DNA from: Scytalidium lignicola
Taxonomy: Eukaryota > Ascomycota > Leotiomycetes
Direction: 5' to 3'
Assembly (NCBI GenBank): GCA_002812745.2
Contig: NCSJ02000085.1
Location: forward strand, 62,001-126,000
Length of the DNA stretch: 64,000 nucleotides
Position 1 is the stretch's first letter. Each line of letters starts with the position of its first letter. Shown piece after piece: positions 1-10,527 of this stretch. The translations under genes were made by a program, and so were the position numbers. Under the pieces are notes generated by a model that saw only the letters and a program-made list of their open reading frames with translations, was not told the origin of the DNA and did not search any database.

Positions 1-1917
1 CGCCCCGCACGACGCCATTGAACCAGGAAACATGTCGGTCCCGCACAATGCAGAGAGCATATTTAAGAGCCCGGAATACTGTGTATCTGCATCTTCGGGG
101 TTTGGATTCCAGATCGATGAGTTGAAGGCACGGAGCCAATCAGCGTCGAGAGTCAGGGGGGTGTGCAGTGCCGTTGCGTTGAGCAGCTGTGAGGGCGTCA
201 GATCTGGAGCGGACTGAGTGATTACTAGACCCGACCTGTTGCCCATGAGCTCGATCCTCGGCGACAAAAGGGATGCCCAACTCGCGTCAATAATGCAAAG
301 CTCTAAATTGGCTTCCACGTGCATATCATCCGTCACGAGTACGTAGTTCACCATGAACGAGGCAGCGGAGACGGGGAAAGGAATTGCGGACTGGATGTCG
401 AGGAAGGAGAACATGGGCGGTGCGTCTGGATCGAGCAAGTACTGGCTGTAAAGCGGGCGCAGCCAGGTGTCGTTGAGGGTGATCTGGAACGGCTGGCCAG
501 ATGCCGTGGTGAAGTGGAACGGTGGTGCTGTGAAGTTTGACGTCTCACGGGCACTGTCTTGAATCGCGGTGCCATTCTGCAGGATTATAGTTATCGCCGA
601 ACTGCACTGCACGACCACAAGAGGTTGTTTCCACGACAAGATCCCATCTTCATTTGGCGACGAGGGCTGCAACCGGAAATCCAGGGTTGGATACGCTTCT
701 TGCATGCGAGACGCAACCAGGCTCAGAACAGCAGTCAGGAAATCGGGCGGCGTCATCGAATATGCTTGAGAGGACCACAGTTCTTGGTGTGCGGGATCGT
801 TCGCGGACGTTACACGCCCAAAGATGGGCCGCGTGCCGTTTATCGATGGCACGGAAGTGTCTAAGACCTCTTCGTCTGAATTTGGAAATACCGGCTCCGA
901 AGAGAATTGCTTACTCTCGAAGAGTTTAGATAATGAGTCGTACAGGGACTGCCACCCTCCGTAGGGACAGCTAGCCGGGTAGTCCGCGGACATTGGTGCA
1001 GCTGCGCAGCCCTTCAGGAACGACCTGCTGGCGTTGATGGTCTGCGGGTTGAGCTGGAGATAGGATACATTGGCGTAAATATCCGCAATGGTTGGACCAC
1101 TATCACCATTTCGAGTCTGCGTTTGCTTTTGTAGCAGAGTGTTCGAGACTGGCCACCAACCCGCTCGCGGGAGCATGGCCACCGCTGAAGCTGGTCCGCA
1201 CGTCATGGCAAGAACGGTGCAAAGGAGGATGAGTATTGCAGTACACAATTGCCGCGGTGAACGTGCTGTCCGGGTTGTAGCAGCGCTCCAGAAAGCCTTG
1301 GAGAAGAGACCTGAAACGGAGCCAAGTTGATAAGGCACCGCAAGATAGCCAAAGGGGAGACCATAAACATTCATTAGCTCATAACGAAGTCGATGGAGCA
1401 CTATCTGGGCCAGGGAAATAACAATCAGGCCCTCGTGGATTTTTGCTGTGATTTGAATTGTGCTGCGGACGTTGTCACTGGGCCCCGGCGACACCCATGG
1501 CAGTTCGGCGATGTAGAAGCCCAAGAGCACCAGCGTCACCGCGACAGGCGCAAAGTGAAGCAACAAAATCGATGCCACAGCGTTTCGCCGCCGCCGACTC
1601 GCAACGATCTTGGGCCGCTCGTGGGTCTTGATGGAAGACGTGCTGGCGCTCCCGTGCTTGATACTAGGTTCGGAGTGAGTTGTGACTGTGATATTGCTTG
1701 TCTTGGTAACTTGGTCTATCTCGCTGGTAGATTTATTGGCATCTCCCAGAAGTGGTGATACATGGCTCAGATGATGATCTTCGACTTCTAAATTACTTTC
1801 CTGGGGCCGCGGTTCATCATCATGATGAGCATCACGGGAATTACTATCGCTTGCAGGAAGAAGATGACCTATTTCATTGCAAGACGGTGGATGCTGGGAC
1901 CTGTGGTATTCTTCCAT
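1..1917 (-). CDS. Large fungal membrane protein with N-glycosylated ectodomain (3' end beyond window)
   Basis: One reading frame stays open on the minus strand from ATG at 1917 to base 1 (639 codons, no stop), so the gene is single-exon here and continues past the left edge. The first ~110 residues are hydrophilic and Ser/His/Asp-rich. Hydrophobic segments follow at about residues 112-138, 159-178 and 226-251, the first preceded by a basic run (RRRRN). The rest, about residue 265 onward, is a soluble domain with many N-x-S/T sequons (for example NVS, NGT, NFT, NDT, NATA, NSS) and several cysteines, as expected of a lumenal or extracellular face. This architecture is common among uncharacterised Pezizomycotina proteins, which often end with another membrane segment before a cytoplasmic tail. 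I recognise no catalytic motif and propose no function. Confidence 0.8.
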   Translation of the reverse strand, partial: MEEYHRSQHPPSCNEIGHLLPASDSNSRDAHHDDEPRPQESNLEVEDHHLSHVSPLLGDANKSTSEIDQVTKTSNITVTTHSEPSIKHGSASTSSIKTHERPKIVASRRRRNAVASILLLHFAPVAVTLVLLGFYIAELPWVSPGPSDNVRSTIQITAKIHEGLIVISLAQIVLHRLRYELMNVYGLPFGYLAVPYQLGSVSGLFSKAFWSAATTRTARSPRQLCTAILILLCTVLAMTCGPASAVAMLPRAGWWPVSNTLLQKQTQTRNGDSGPTIADIYANVSYLQLNPQTINASRSFLKGCAAAPMSADYPASCPYGGWQSLYDSLSKLFESKQFSSEPVFPNSDEEVLDTSVPSINGTRPIFGRVTSANDPAHQELWSSQAYSMTPPDFLTAVLSLVASRMQEAYPTLDFRLQPSSPNEDGILSWKQPLVVVQCSSAITIILQNGTAIQDSARETSNFTAPPFHFTTASGQPFQITLNDTWLRPLYSQYLLDPDAPPMFSFLDIQSAIPFPVSAASFMVNYVLVTDDMHVEANLELCIIDASWASLLSPRIELMGNRSGLVITQSAPDLTPSQLLNATALHTPLTLDADWLRAFNSSIWNPNPEDADTQYSGLLNMLSALCGTDMFPGSMASCGA

Positions 1918-2852
1918 AGCGGTTCAATATGGCGCTTGCCCTAGTCACTAGTGACGAAGAACATTTGAGATCCTTGAAGTATCATAGAATCAGGAGTAAA
2001 GAAATAATAGAAGATTTCTTTTTACATCCTTCAGCTGATGTTATGCCCCTGAGTTCACACGAGGCTCTGAGATATATCCTGATTTGCACCGCCCTTCCTT
2101 TTCTTATCGTAGCCAATAAACGACCATCACTCTCCATTTTCTAAATATAGTTTAAACGGTCGCATTTCAGCCCTCCGCAATCACGTGCAAGCCCATTAAT
2201 CCACCATCGGAGGATTGTGAGTAGCCTTAAGTATGAACTACTGCTTTGTTTTTGCTATATAAGCTCAGCTTAACTTAACTGTCTATAAGGTAAACAAAAC
2301 GGCATGTGGTTAAAAACATAGGGAGTTTCAATACATCGTTCAGGTGTACATGGCAGACAGAGGCTGACATTGGCTGACACTGGCACTGACGTTGATAACT
2401 CCAGTATTCGGCCAGCAGATTGCACTGACAAGTTATATTAATAATTAATTAAGCCTTTGTGCCATATGTTTTGTATAGTATTTAGCCTCGTGTTTGCGTT
2501 GTAACCTCTGACATCTTGTTAGATTCTAACACTGTTACTAACTGCATAAATTATGCACTTAGTGATTTAATGGCAAATACTTTATAATTGCGGAGAGCCT
2601 TTAGCTAACTACTACTTCAACGTCCCGTGAATGCGCGGAGTTGAGCGGGTAAGAATCATTCTTAACCTGACGATATGTACTCCGTACAATATCGCTAAGC
2701 AATCATCGTTGGAACTGTGGGTGCTGAAGTGTTTACATTGTATATTCATATGCTCTCCCAGACCCTTCCGAGTTAAGAAATTTAGATAAATGTATAAATC
2801 AACACCAATGCTATTTCCACAGGCGGAAGTAGATAAACCTCTCGACTCAGAT
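1918..2852. other. Intergenic stretch, no supported gene
   Basis: No conserved reading frame is recognised. Near 2360-2392 there are three short imperfect copies of a TGGCTGACA-like unit. The rest is moderately AT-rich and separates the membrane-protein start (1917) from the 3' end of the NLR-like gene (2853). Confidence 0.5.
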
Positions 2853-5800
2853 CTATCGCACAGCACCCCTTGCGACCAGCAGTTTAACCACTGCCTCGTG
2901 CTTCTTCGCTATTGCCCATGACATCGGCGTCCGTCCATTATAATCTTTAGTGTTAATGTCGACGCTATCATTTGCGAGTAATAGTTTAACTACTGCCACA
3001 TGTCCATACTCTGCTGCTAACGAAAATGGCGTTTGTCCATATTTATCCTGAGAGTTAATATCAACTTCATCTTTTGTAAGCAACAACTTAACTATTGCCT
3101 TATACCCTCTTATTACTGCTAATGACAATGGCGTCCGTCCATTATTATCCTTAAAGTTAACATCAATTTGATCTTTTGCGAGTAGTAGTTTAACTACTGC
3201 CTCATGTCCATTCTCTGCTGCCAACGACAGCAGCGTCCGTACATTATTCTTCTTAAGGTTGAAATCGACTCCATCTTTTGCCAGCAGCAGCTTGATTGCC
3301 GTGTCGTGCTCGTTCTCTGCAGGAAGTGATGATTGTGGTATACTCAACTCCCGAATCTTTTGCACGAATGATCTCAGAGCATTTCTAATGGCAAGATAGT
3401 TTTTATCTTCTCTGTCCTTGAACTTGGTTAACCCGTGATGGTCTGCATCCAACGGTTTCGAGATTTCTCCCGGAAAACCAAGCACGGCAGACCCCTTTTC
3501 CACAATCTAAGACTTATTAATGTTATTTTAAACCACACCCTGAGATTAAACATACCATAGTCTCGGTTATGCCGGCCCTCGTCATCAATGTTTCGTAAAA
3601 TGAAACTAGTGCCAAGCTTTTACACTCATATAAAAATTGGTCATTGATATCGGATAATAATAGAGACCCCTGTATCAATGCTTCATCATATAGAGGGCTC
3701 ATATTTGAGGAGGCCCGAAGGATGTTGTTAATTATTGCTCCCATATTAGCCCCCCCGCATGCGGGGTTCCAANGAAAAACAATNGCCATAAGTCTGACTG
3801 ATCATGTTCGCAAACTGATTATTAGCCTTACCAATAATGTAGGCCTAGAAAGTTAGTTGAGCGATATTTTCACTTAACTTAGCTCCACTCTTACCTGCTT
3901 GACCACCAAGCCGCCCGTTGAATGTGCTACAAATATGATAGGATGCTAAAACCCAAATATTTATTAGTATTTTAGAAATCAGTAGCATTGAAGAAATGAC
4001 AGACGCACAGCACCGATGGGAACACTGTCCTCTTTGTCTTCATTTTGATACATTTGAGTCTGAATCAAAAGATCCTTTGCAAAATTGAAAATACTCAAAT
4101 TGGTGGTTCCTTCGGCGAAACTCGGTTTATACCCAAAGGTAAATATCCGAGTATTCGAAAATCCCACCTCCTTGGCTAACCACGGCAGCCAGAAGTTCGT
4201 TACGTCTCTGTTGTATGACCAGGTCTCCTTGGATGAACCCCCAAGTCCATGGACAAAGATTAAGTTCGCGATGGGATTCTCGCAGTCGTGAGCCAGGATT
4301 AGCCCCAATGGGTCTACTCTTACTGATTCCTCCTTAATGTTACTCCAAGTGAATTGTTTTTGTCTGTATGCATCCTTAGAACCGACGTCAACCTCATCCA
4401 ACGCACCGATGTCGTTAGGAAGGTCGTCGGTTGGAGAGACGGCGTCGGATGGTGAGGCTCTTGAGTGGTACAAGTCTTCCAAGTAATCTGAACCAGCCCG
4501 TGAGGTGGACAAGCTGACAGGTTGGGATTCATAGAAATAGAGAGGGCTCGAAACTTTTGATCTTGTGTGATCTGTAACATCCGATGATAGTTCAGATGTG
4601 GACAGGAATCTGCCATCGCTTGATTCGCTTAAGAAGTAGTCATTCTGGGTAAAGTAGTTTTTTGCCGATTCCTTTAAACTTCGTTCCTCGGTGTTTGCTG
4701 GTGGATTGTGGTCTAAGGCACAGAGCTGCGGTAAACGTTCTTCCTCGGGAGATGTTTCGTCTATCCACTGAGCGATATAATCGACGTCATTGAGGCTAGC
4801 GTTGAATGTCCCGACAGGCTTGTTGAGGTTCAGGACAGGGTCCGTAGGCCAAGGAAGTGAGCGTAGCGAGAAGTCGTGGATGTGTTCTAAGACATGCTCG
4901 ACCAACTCTGGGGAATCCGGAGGTCCATCGGAATCGCACAGTGGGCATTTTGTTATACCCATGACGTGTATTACGGATTCAGACAAGACATCGGTAAGCT
5001 CATCATCAGACACATCATCCGTATGATCTGTTTGGAGTAGGTCATGATGCCTGCTAGTGAGGTGAAGATCGGAGGATCTCCATGGCAGCAGGGACATCGC
5101 CATCGAGGCGGATGGGCATTCATAAAATGCTCATTCCATTCTTTCTCTGTGACAAAGAGTTTGTAAGGAGTCGGACAGTTGTCGAGAATGCATGTGTAAG
5201 GACACAAATCGTATGCCAGGTGCTTCCTAAACTGGCTTTCCTCTGCTTCTCTCACAGGAATAGCTTGGCAGCAGCACGGGCATTTAAAAGAAAGTTGGTC
5301 AGTGTTAGAGGCTTTAGCCTTGGGATATTGAGCTCCTGCAGTGATAGCAGTGATTTTAGTAACCGTTGACCCCGCTGGACCCTTCTGCTGAAGTCCTTTA
5401 AAACCAGTCTCCGGAGCTGACGCAGTTGTTCCGGGCGTTGTCAAGGTGTCACTCACAGTTCTCGCGACACCGGGCTTCGGCTCTTTTTTCTTCGATGTCA
5501 TCTTGCTTACTTGGCCTTTGGAATCGTCTTGTGTAGGCTGAGCAGAGCCCGAAGCTAGAATATGTGCAGCAAATTTCAATCTTTGAGGATGGTCAAATGT
5601 TGTTGGACCTTTCAACAAGTCTGAATGCCTCTGAGCTTCCATGAATCTGTGCCGACGTCTCAAGTTGGCCTCGACTAATCGGTCCTGGATTGGGTCAAGT
5701 TCTAATTTGGCGAAGTAATCAAAGCTCCGTGTGTCCTTGTCAATATCTCTAGGACCTTCGGTGGGTTTTGACGTGATTACGCTGGTAAGATGTGCTCTAA

Positions 5801-6227
5801 GGTCGAGGTATTTGTCTCTGTCCCGATGGAACGAAGCATCAGCTTTCTGGAGCCGAGATTTCCTACCACTCCGACGAATTGCGACCCCAACCAAGACCAA
5901 ATTCTGCACAATTGAGTCGACCTTGCTAAGATGTTCCTGGACGCTGTCTTCATTGTCAGTTGCGGAGACACATGCTTTCAAAAACCCCTCTAGCATGGAC
6001 AGAAGACCTTTGATAAGGAAGATATCGCTGGGTCGGTCGTGAAATCTCCAGTCTAGAGACGCCTCTCCTTGAGCGACAGCTCCAACACTATCCGCCCAGA
6101 GCTTGAAATCAGCATGGCGATTACCGATATGGGTTTTGACGGCCCCATCTAGTTTATTAATGCAGAGACCGAACTGGTCAAAGCATGATCGTGTCGATTC
6201 CGCCGTTGACGCCTCTGCAGTGACCAT
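2853..6227 (-). CDS. NLR-like protein: N-terminal helical domain, C2H2 zinc fingers, DUF676-type esterase domain, ankyrin repeats
   Basis: Reading from ATG at 6227: a helical N-terminal domain typical of fungal zinc-finger/NLR proteins (about residues 1-250), a low-complexity linker, then Cys/His-rich fingers (about residues 313-385, with CPCC, HLAYDLC and HFMNAH elements). A further finger (CPLCDS...HVLEHIHDFSL) with the SLPWP signature follows. Next comes a serine-esterase-like alpha/beta-hydrolase domain: FVHGLGG at the oxyanion region and the nucleophile motif AHSTGG in a small exon. Predicted introns are 3946-4008, 3845-3894 and 3507-3555, all GT-AG. After the esterase-tail motif VLGFPGEIS the protein passes straight into about five ankyrin repeats and stops at 2853. 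No NB-ARC or NACHT P-loop domain is seen, so the usual nucleotide-binding core is absent or lost. Two frame problems exist: near 5040-5060 inside a finger, and at 3773-3784 beside two N bases. The gene is head to head with the subtilase gene at 6518. In this family such proteins act in allorecognition or cell-death signalling; that role here is inference. Confidence 0.75.
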
Positions 6228-6517
6228 TTGAAAGATCCACCTCGAGCACAGTTTCGCAGTACGATGGCATTTGATGGCTCGTTAGTATAATAAGACCTGT
6301 CGTCTAGGTATGGAGTTTGGCATCAGGTCTGACTAACACAACATAGATTGCAATAACTTGGATGGTTCAAATGCTCCAATACAGGATCCAAAGAGTAGTC
6401 TGAAGGCGGGGTTGATTATTAGGTGGGGCGGTTAGCCAGCCTCGTCACCGTCCAACACCATCACAGACGACACTGTTTGTCACGATACCATGCTCTCATC
6501 CACGGCTCATCGTCTAC
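6228..6517. promoter_or_regulatory. Shared intergenic region between divergent NLR-like and subtilase genes
   Basis: 290 bp separate the two opposing ATG codons, so the promoters of both genes must lie here or overlap. No specific operator is recognised. Confidence 0.35.
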
Positions 6518-8886
6518 ATGGCTTCGAAGAGTCTTGCTTTTAGTTCGGAGCTGTTGGCCTCGGTAGCAGTCGTGGCCTGCGAGGTAGTGCTTGGCTTCGC
6601 GCAGAAATGCCAATCCCCAGCGGGTGCCGACATCGCCGTCCGGCTTCACCTCATCTCAAACGCCTTGCAATCCCAACCCGTCTATCAGCTTTCCCCGGAG
6701 ATTCAAACGCTATCGCATAAGGCGTTGCAAGATCTTCTAGAAATATGCACGGTATGTGCTTCTCTACCGCTCCAAATCTCCACTGTTTGCGAAAAGCAGA
6801 GAAGTGCTATTGTCATCACCGGATACCTTCCATGCCTCTCAATACCATCACGGAGATTTCCTGACTTATTCATTCAATTATGATGTAGCTCTAACAATAT
6901 ACTGACAGTGGCCTACTTGCCTAGTTCGGGATTGGATGAGGTTAAATTCTCAGGAACTTTATGATATTCTATTTCAAAAGTTTCATTCTGACAAAGATCA
7001 AATGAACAAATCGATCAAGAAATTCTTAATGCAGAAGCAGGATCACATTGAGCCGTATCAGCAACGATTTGCGAATCTCTCAGATAAACTCAATCGAGCC
7101 GACCAAAGTGGTGCTGATCAAAATAATCCTTATGATCATTATCTGAAGCCTCGAGAAGAAGATATTTACCCGGAGCGAATCAATCGAAGCTTAATTGATA
7201 GCTCGCGCCTATTGGCAGTTTTATAGCTCGGACCTGATGGACGCGAGATGGAGCAGTAACGATATTTAGTTCATGCCAGTGGACAGTCAACCGAACAGCA
7301 GAGTTCCACTGAAGGCTTTCGTTTCATTCCCTCTTGGTCACTACAGTCCTTCACCTAAGGAGTACCTTGAAATGGGTGATTTTACTCATCGATACCCCCG
7401 GATTCTCTTCTTGGGTATTATCCTTCTTGAAATTGGCCTCGGCGAACCATTTGGATTGGAACCATTCGATCCGAATACCTCCAAGCTTAGTCTCCTTTCT
7501 CACACAAACAAAGCGCATGCAAAGGCCAAGATGCGTTTGAGTGAGCTTAAAAAAGCCAAATGGGATGATTTTTCATACAAGGATATCTTCGTTGAAGCTG
7601 TTGAAAATTGTTTAGATTCTCGAAATTTCAAGGAAACGCGGAGATCTGTAAGGAAACACCGGAGACGAGATCAAGCAGACTGCCAGGATTCAAATGACGC
7701 AATGGCTCGAGTTCTTACAGAAAGAAGAGTTTCCCTGTACAAAAAGGTTGTCGCTCCATTGTTTTGGCTGGCAAATGTCGGCTTCAACCTATCGGCTGAC
7801 ATTCAATTTATCACAATGCGGAGCGTTGAACCACACAAATCAGCTGTTGCCGAGGACGACGGCTTTCGAAAATTCTGGCAGGAGATAAAAAAGCCCACCT
7901 TCGATAGTGGCTCCGCAAGTCAAACTGATGGCTGGATGGATCGACTCAAAGTCATCTGTGGCCACGTGCTTCGTTGTCAAAAGCGTACAAAGATCGCAAC
8001 TCCCATTCGAGTTGCAATTCTGGACACTGGTTGCGACACGAATCTTGCTTTCTTCCAGAAAGCTCAAATATCGAGCTGTTTGAAAGGCTGGAAAGACTTT
8101 GCTGCTGGCTCACAATCCCACGTCGACAATTTTGGACATGGATCGTTTATGGCACGCCTACTCTTGCAAGTTGCCCCAATCGTGGATCTCCATGTTGCCC
8201 GCGTCGCAGAGACTCAAGACCAGCTGGAGGAGAATGAGATAAATGTGGCTCGAGCAATCGAATGCGCAGGATTAGATTGGAAAGTTGATGTGATCTCTAT
8301 GTCATTTGGCTTTCCAAAGACTAGTATGGTTATATCAGATGCCATCGATAAAGTCAAGAAGGAACGAGCAAATTCAGTCATATTCCTGGCCAGTGCCGGG
8401 AACTCTTCAACCGACCGTGGGGAAGCCTTTCCTGCCCGTCATCCTTCTGTCATTTCGATCTACGCTACCGACTATCAAGGAACATACCTCAAGACCAATC
8501 CAACGAAATCCGAAGGTGTACCTCGACCCATTGGAACGTATGGAGACAACATTCCTACCACAATCATCGAAGAACTTCAGAAATCCTTCCCCGAAGGAGA
8601 TTTCAGCCCAGGAACTTCGATTGCTACTGCAATTACTGCCGGAATTGTCACTATCATGCTGTCCTATATTGCCGCTCTCCCAGGACTACTCCAAGTCAAA
8701 GGCTTTGAGGAGATATTTGGTAAGCTTAAGACTGGCGAGGGGATGGCTCACATGCTTAGAGCGATGGCGGTAGACAGGGACCATCAAGGTGATTTCATCA
8801 ATCCTGTTGGTTTCTGGAGTGACAGATCGGAGGACAAAAAGATGTTCGTTGCAATATGTAAAGCTATTTCTGACCTTAGTTCATGA
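6518..8886 (+). CDS. Intracellular subtilase (peptidase S8) with DUF7580-like N-terminal region, candidate gasdermin-activating protease
   Basis: The first exon (6518-6751) encodes a helical fungal N-terminal region (FSSELLASVAVVA...). A GT-AG intron at 6752-6908 joins it in frame to 6909-7226. The main frame 7273-8886 (537 codons) begins with the C-terminal half of a DUF7580-type domain (HRYPRILFLGIILLEIGLG...) and continues into an S8 domain. All three catalytic motifs are visible, numbered from 7273: Asp251 in VAILDTG, His289 in FGHGS, Ser449 in SPGTSIA, with the oxyanion Asn in SAGNSS. No signal peptide is seen, so it should be cytosolic. The 7227-7272 junction is unclear: stops at 7224-7226 and 7267-7269, a frame change, and a shorter than usual middle of the DUF7580 domain. 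The gene may therefore have an unrecognised intron or be damaged upstream of an intact protease domain. It lies 549 bp upstream of the gasdermin-like gene on the same strand, matching the known clustering of fungal gasdermin and subtilase genes. Confidence 0.8.
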
Positions 8887-9435
8887 TAGGAACTTGAGAA
8901 ATGAAGAACATTCCACATTCACTTCTTCACGTTTACACTTTCATCTTTTGCTTGAGGGAGTTCAAAACAGATTCCACATAGAGGCAACTCTGCGCGAGCC
9001 TATATCTACTGTAGTTCAGTTTAGCACTTGCTCGAACCGTTTCTTCCCATCGGAGTTTCAAAATGGAAGTAATTAAATAGAGCGCCGTGGTCCTGTGAGA
9101 CTCGGTTTTCTCGATTTTCAAGCGCGGGGAGAGCATCCAATCAACTGTTGTTGAAGCCTGGACCCAGACAATTTCATGCAACAGCTGCAGATGCATTGCA
9201 TGTTGCGTAAATCTCATCCCGGGCGTCACTTAGAGTCTACTAGCCATTACGAGGTAATATTATTCAGCTCTCTCGCCGATCTACGGGCATAACTTTGAAG
9301 TCTTCGAGGCAATTCCAGGCACAGCCAAACAGGGCAGACCTTTCTTGAGACTTTCTAAGGATTAAAGAATATATTCACACTTGACAAACATCCTTAGTTT
9401 GAAGTACGTGTAGTTATATTTACTCCGAAATCACA
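8887..9435. other. Spacer between subtilase and gasdermin-like genes
   Basis: No supported reading frame. It holds the subtilase 3' region and the gasdermin-like promoter; no distinctive motif was found. Confidence 0.4.
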
Positions 9436-10272
9436 ATGCCGAAAACTTGGTTTCTCCCACCAGACTTCACCTTCAGCTCCGACGGACCTCTTCAACTCGG
9501 AACCGTGATCGCACATCCTTCTCGGCCTACAATAGTTCTCGCATCTCTCCCTGGTAACTCCGGCATTACTCTCCCGAGAACCAGCATTCTCCTCGAACAA
9601 AACCACATCCACAATAGCTCAGCATCGTCAAATGGTTCAGTCAACATATTCACAAAGCTCCTCGATGCTGCATCGGCATCAATAAAAAGCGAAGCCAAAC
9701 GCCATTCCATCCTGAAATATGGCAAGGTGGATCACGAAATCCGGTCCTTTGCGGAGCCACTGTCGGCAGCTACCGTCTCTGCAATCACTGCTATACAGGA
9801 AGTTCGTGATCATATTAATTCCGGCGTTTTCGGCAAATCTCCAGTTTACATTGTCTCCGGACTCCGCATCGCAAAGTCGTCCTTCTCAGTGACGAAGGAA
9901 GCCGGTAGCAGCTTCAGCGGTGAGATTTCTGGTTCGGGACCGCCAGCCGGCACTGTTGCTGTGGAAGTCAGCGGCAGCGTTGCGCATCAGAAAGAGATGG
10001 ATGTTATGGACTCGTACGATACGGCGCCGGATATTGTTTTTGCATATCGAATGCATGTCATCAGACCGAAGAGGGCCGGTTTTGAGACTGAGTTGTTTAG
10101 CAGCAAGGGCGCTTTCTTGACGAGCGATGGAAAGACCGAAGAGCCCATCGTCGTAGTGGAGGCAACTAAGGAAGAGCTTGACGAGGATTTGGAAGAGCAG
10201 GTCGAGTTGACAACTATGGCTGTTGGAGATGAGGAGTACTGTTTCTACCTGACAGAAAAAGGTGCTGCTTGA
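9436..10272 (+). CDS. Fungal gasdermin-like pore-forming cell-death protein (RCD-1/HET-Q1 type)
   Basis: A single-exon 278-codon gene. The N-terminus carries the WFLPPDFTF signature followed by a LGTVIAHPSRPT segment, which I recognise as the start of the fungal gasdermin-like family. The length also fits that family. Gly/Ser-rich amphipathic stretches (SGEISGSGPPAGTVAVEVSG, residues 161-180) fit a membrane-inserting beta-hairpin. The last ~50 residues are acidic (EELDEDLEEQ) and form the expected short C-terminal inhibitory tail. In the characterised het-Q system a subtilisin-like protease removes a C-terminal fragment and the N-terminal part permeabilises membranes; an S8 protease gene lies just upstream here. 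A Phe at residue 227 in the linker before the tail is a plausible scissile position by analogy only. The reading frame is intact. The family assignment rests on pattern recognition and context, not on a computed alignment. Confidence 0.72.
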   Translation: MPKTWFLPPDFTFSSDGPLQLGTVIAHPSRPTIVLASLPGNSGITLPRTSILLEQNHIHNSSASSNGSVNIFTKLLDAASASIKSEAKRHSILKYGKVDHEIRSFAEPLSAATVSAITAIQEVRDHINSGVFGKSPVYIVSGLRIAKSSFSVTKEAGSSFSGEISGSGPPAGTVAVEVSGSVAHQKEMDVMDSYDTAPDIVFAYRMHVIRPKRAGFETELFSSKGAFLTSDGKTEEPIVVVEATKEELDEDLEEQVELTTMAVGDEEYCFYLTEKGAA

Positions 10273-10400
10273 GGATATTTGCCTGGAGTATTCTAATATC
10301 ATACTTAGCCATTAAGTGTGACGGTTAGAAATCTACTAGAATCTGCAGGGCAGCAAGGATTTTTTCGCCCATTTCCGGATCCAGAGGTGTAGCTATTCTG

Positions 10401-10527
10401 AAATCCAGTAGGCTGGAAGGAATCACAAGAGAATATCAAATCCCCTGTCCAAATTAAGCTTACTGTAGGGTGAGTCAACCCCCTGCATTCAACTAGTTTT
10501 TGCATGGGCGGGCGCGATGGTCTTGGA
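10401..10527. repeat. Direct repeat, left copy (~127 bp)
   Basis: This block (starting AAATCCAGTAGGCTGG, ending near GATGGTCTTGG) recurs in the same orientation at 15904-16026 with a few substitutions and small indels. The two copies bracket the cyclase-dehydrogenase-monooxygenase group. No coding potential is seen. Confidence 0.85.

Noticed and set aside
319..1758. Several plus-strand frames of 70-120 codons
   Set aside because: They are shadows of the continuous minus-strand membrane-protein frame 1-1917, which has membrane segments and sequons.
1929..2144. 71-codon plus frame upstream of the membrane protein
   Set aside because: No conserved motif, no splice partner, and AT-rich composition.
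2612..2866. 84-codon minus frame next to the ankyrin gene
   Set aside because: It overlaps the ankyrin stop region in another phase and has no repeat or domain signature.
8933..9229. Frames between the subtilase and gasdermin-like genes as an extra cassette gene
   Set aside because: Overlapping frames on both strands with no domain resemblance; more likely untranslated sequence.
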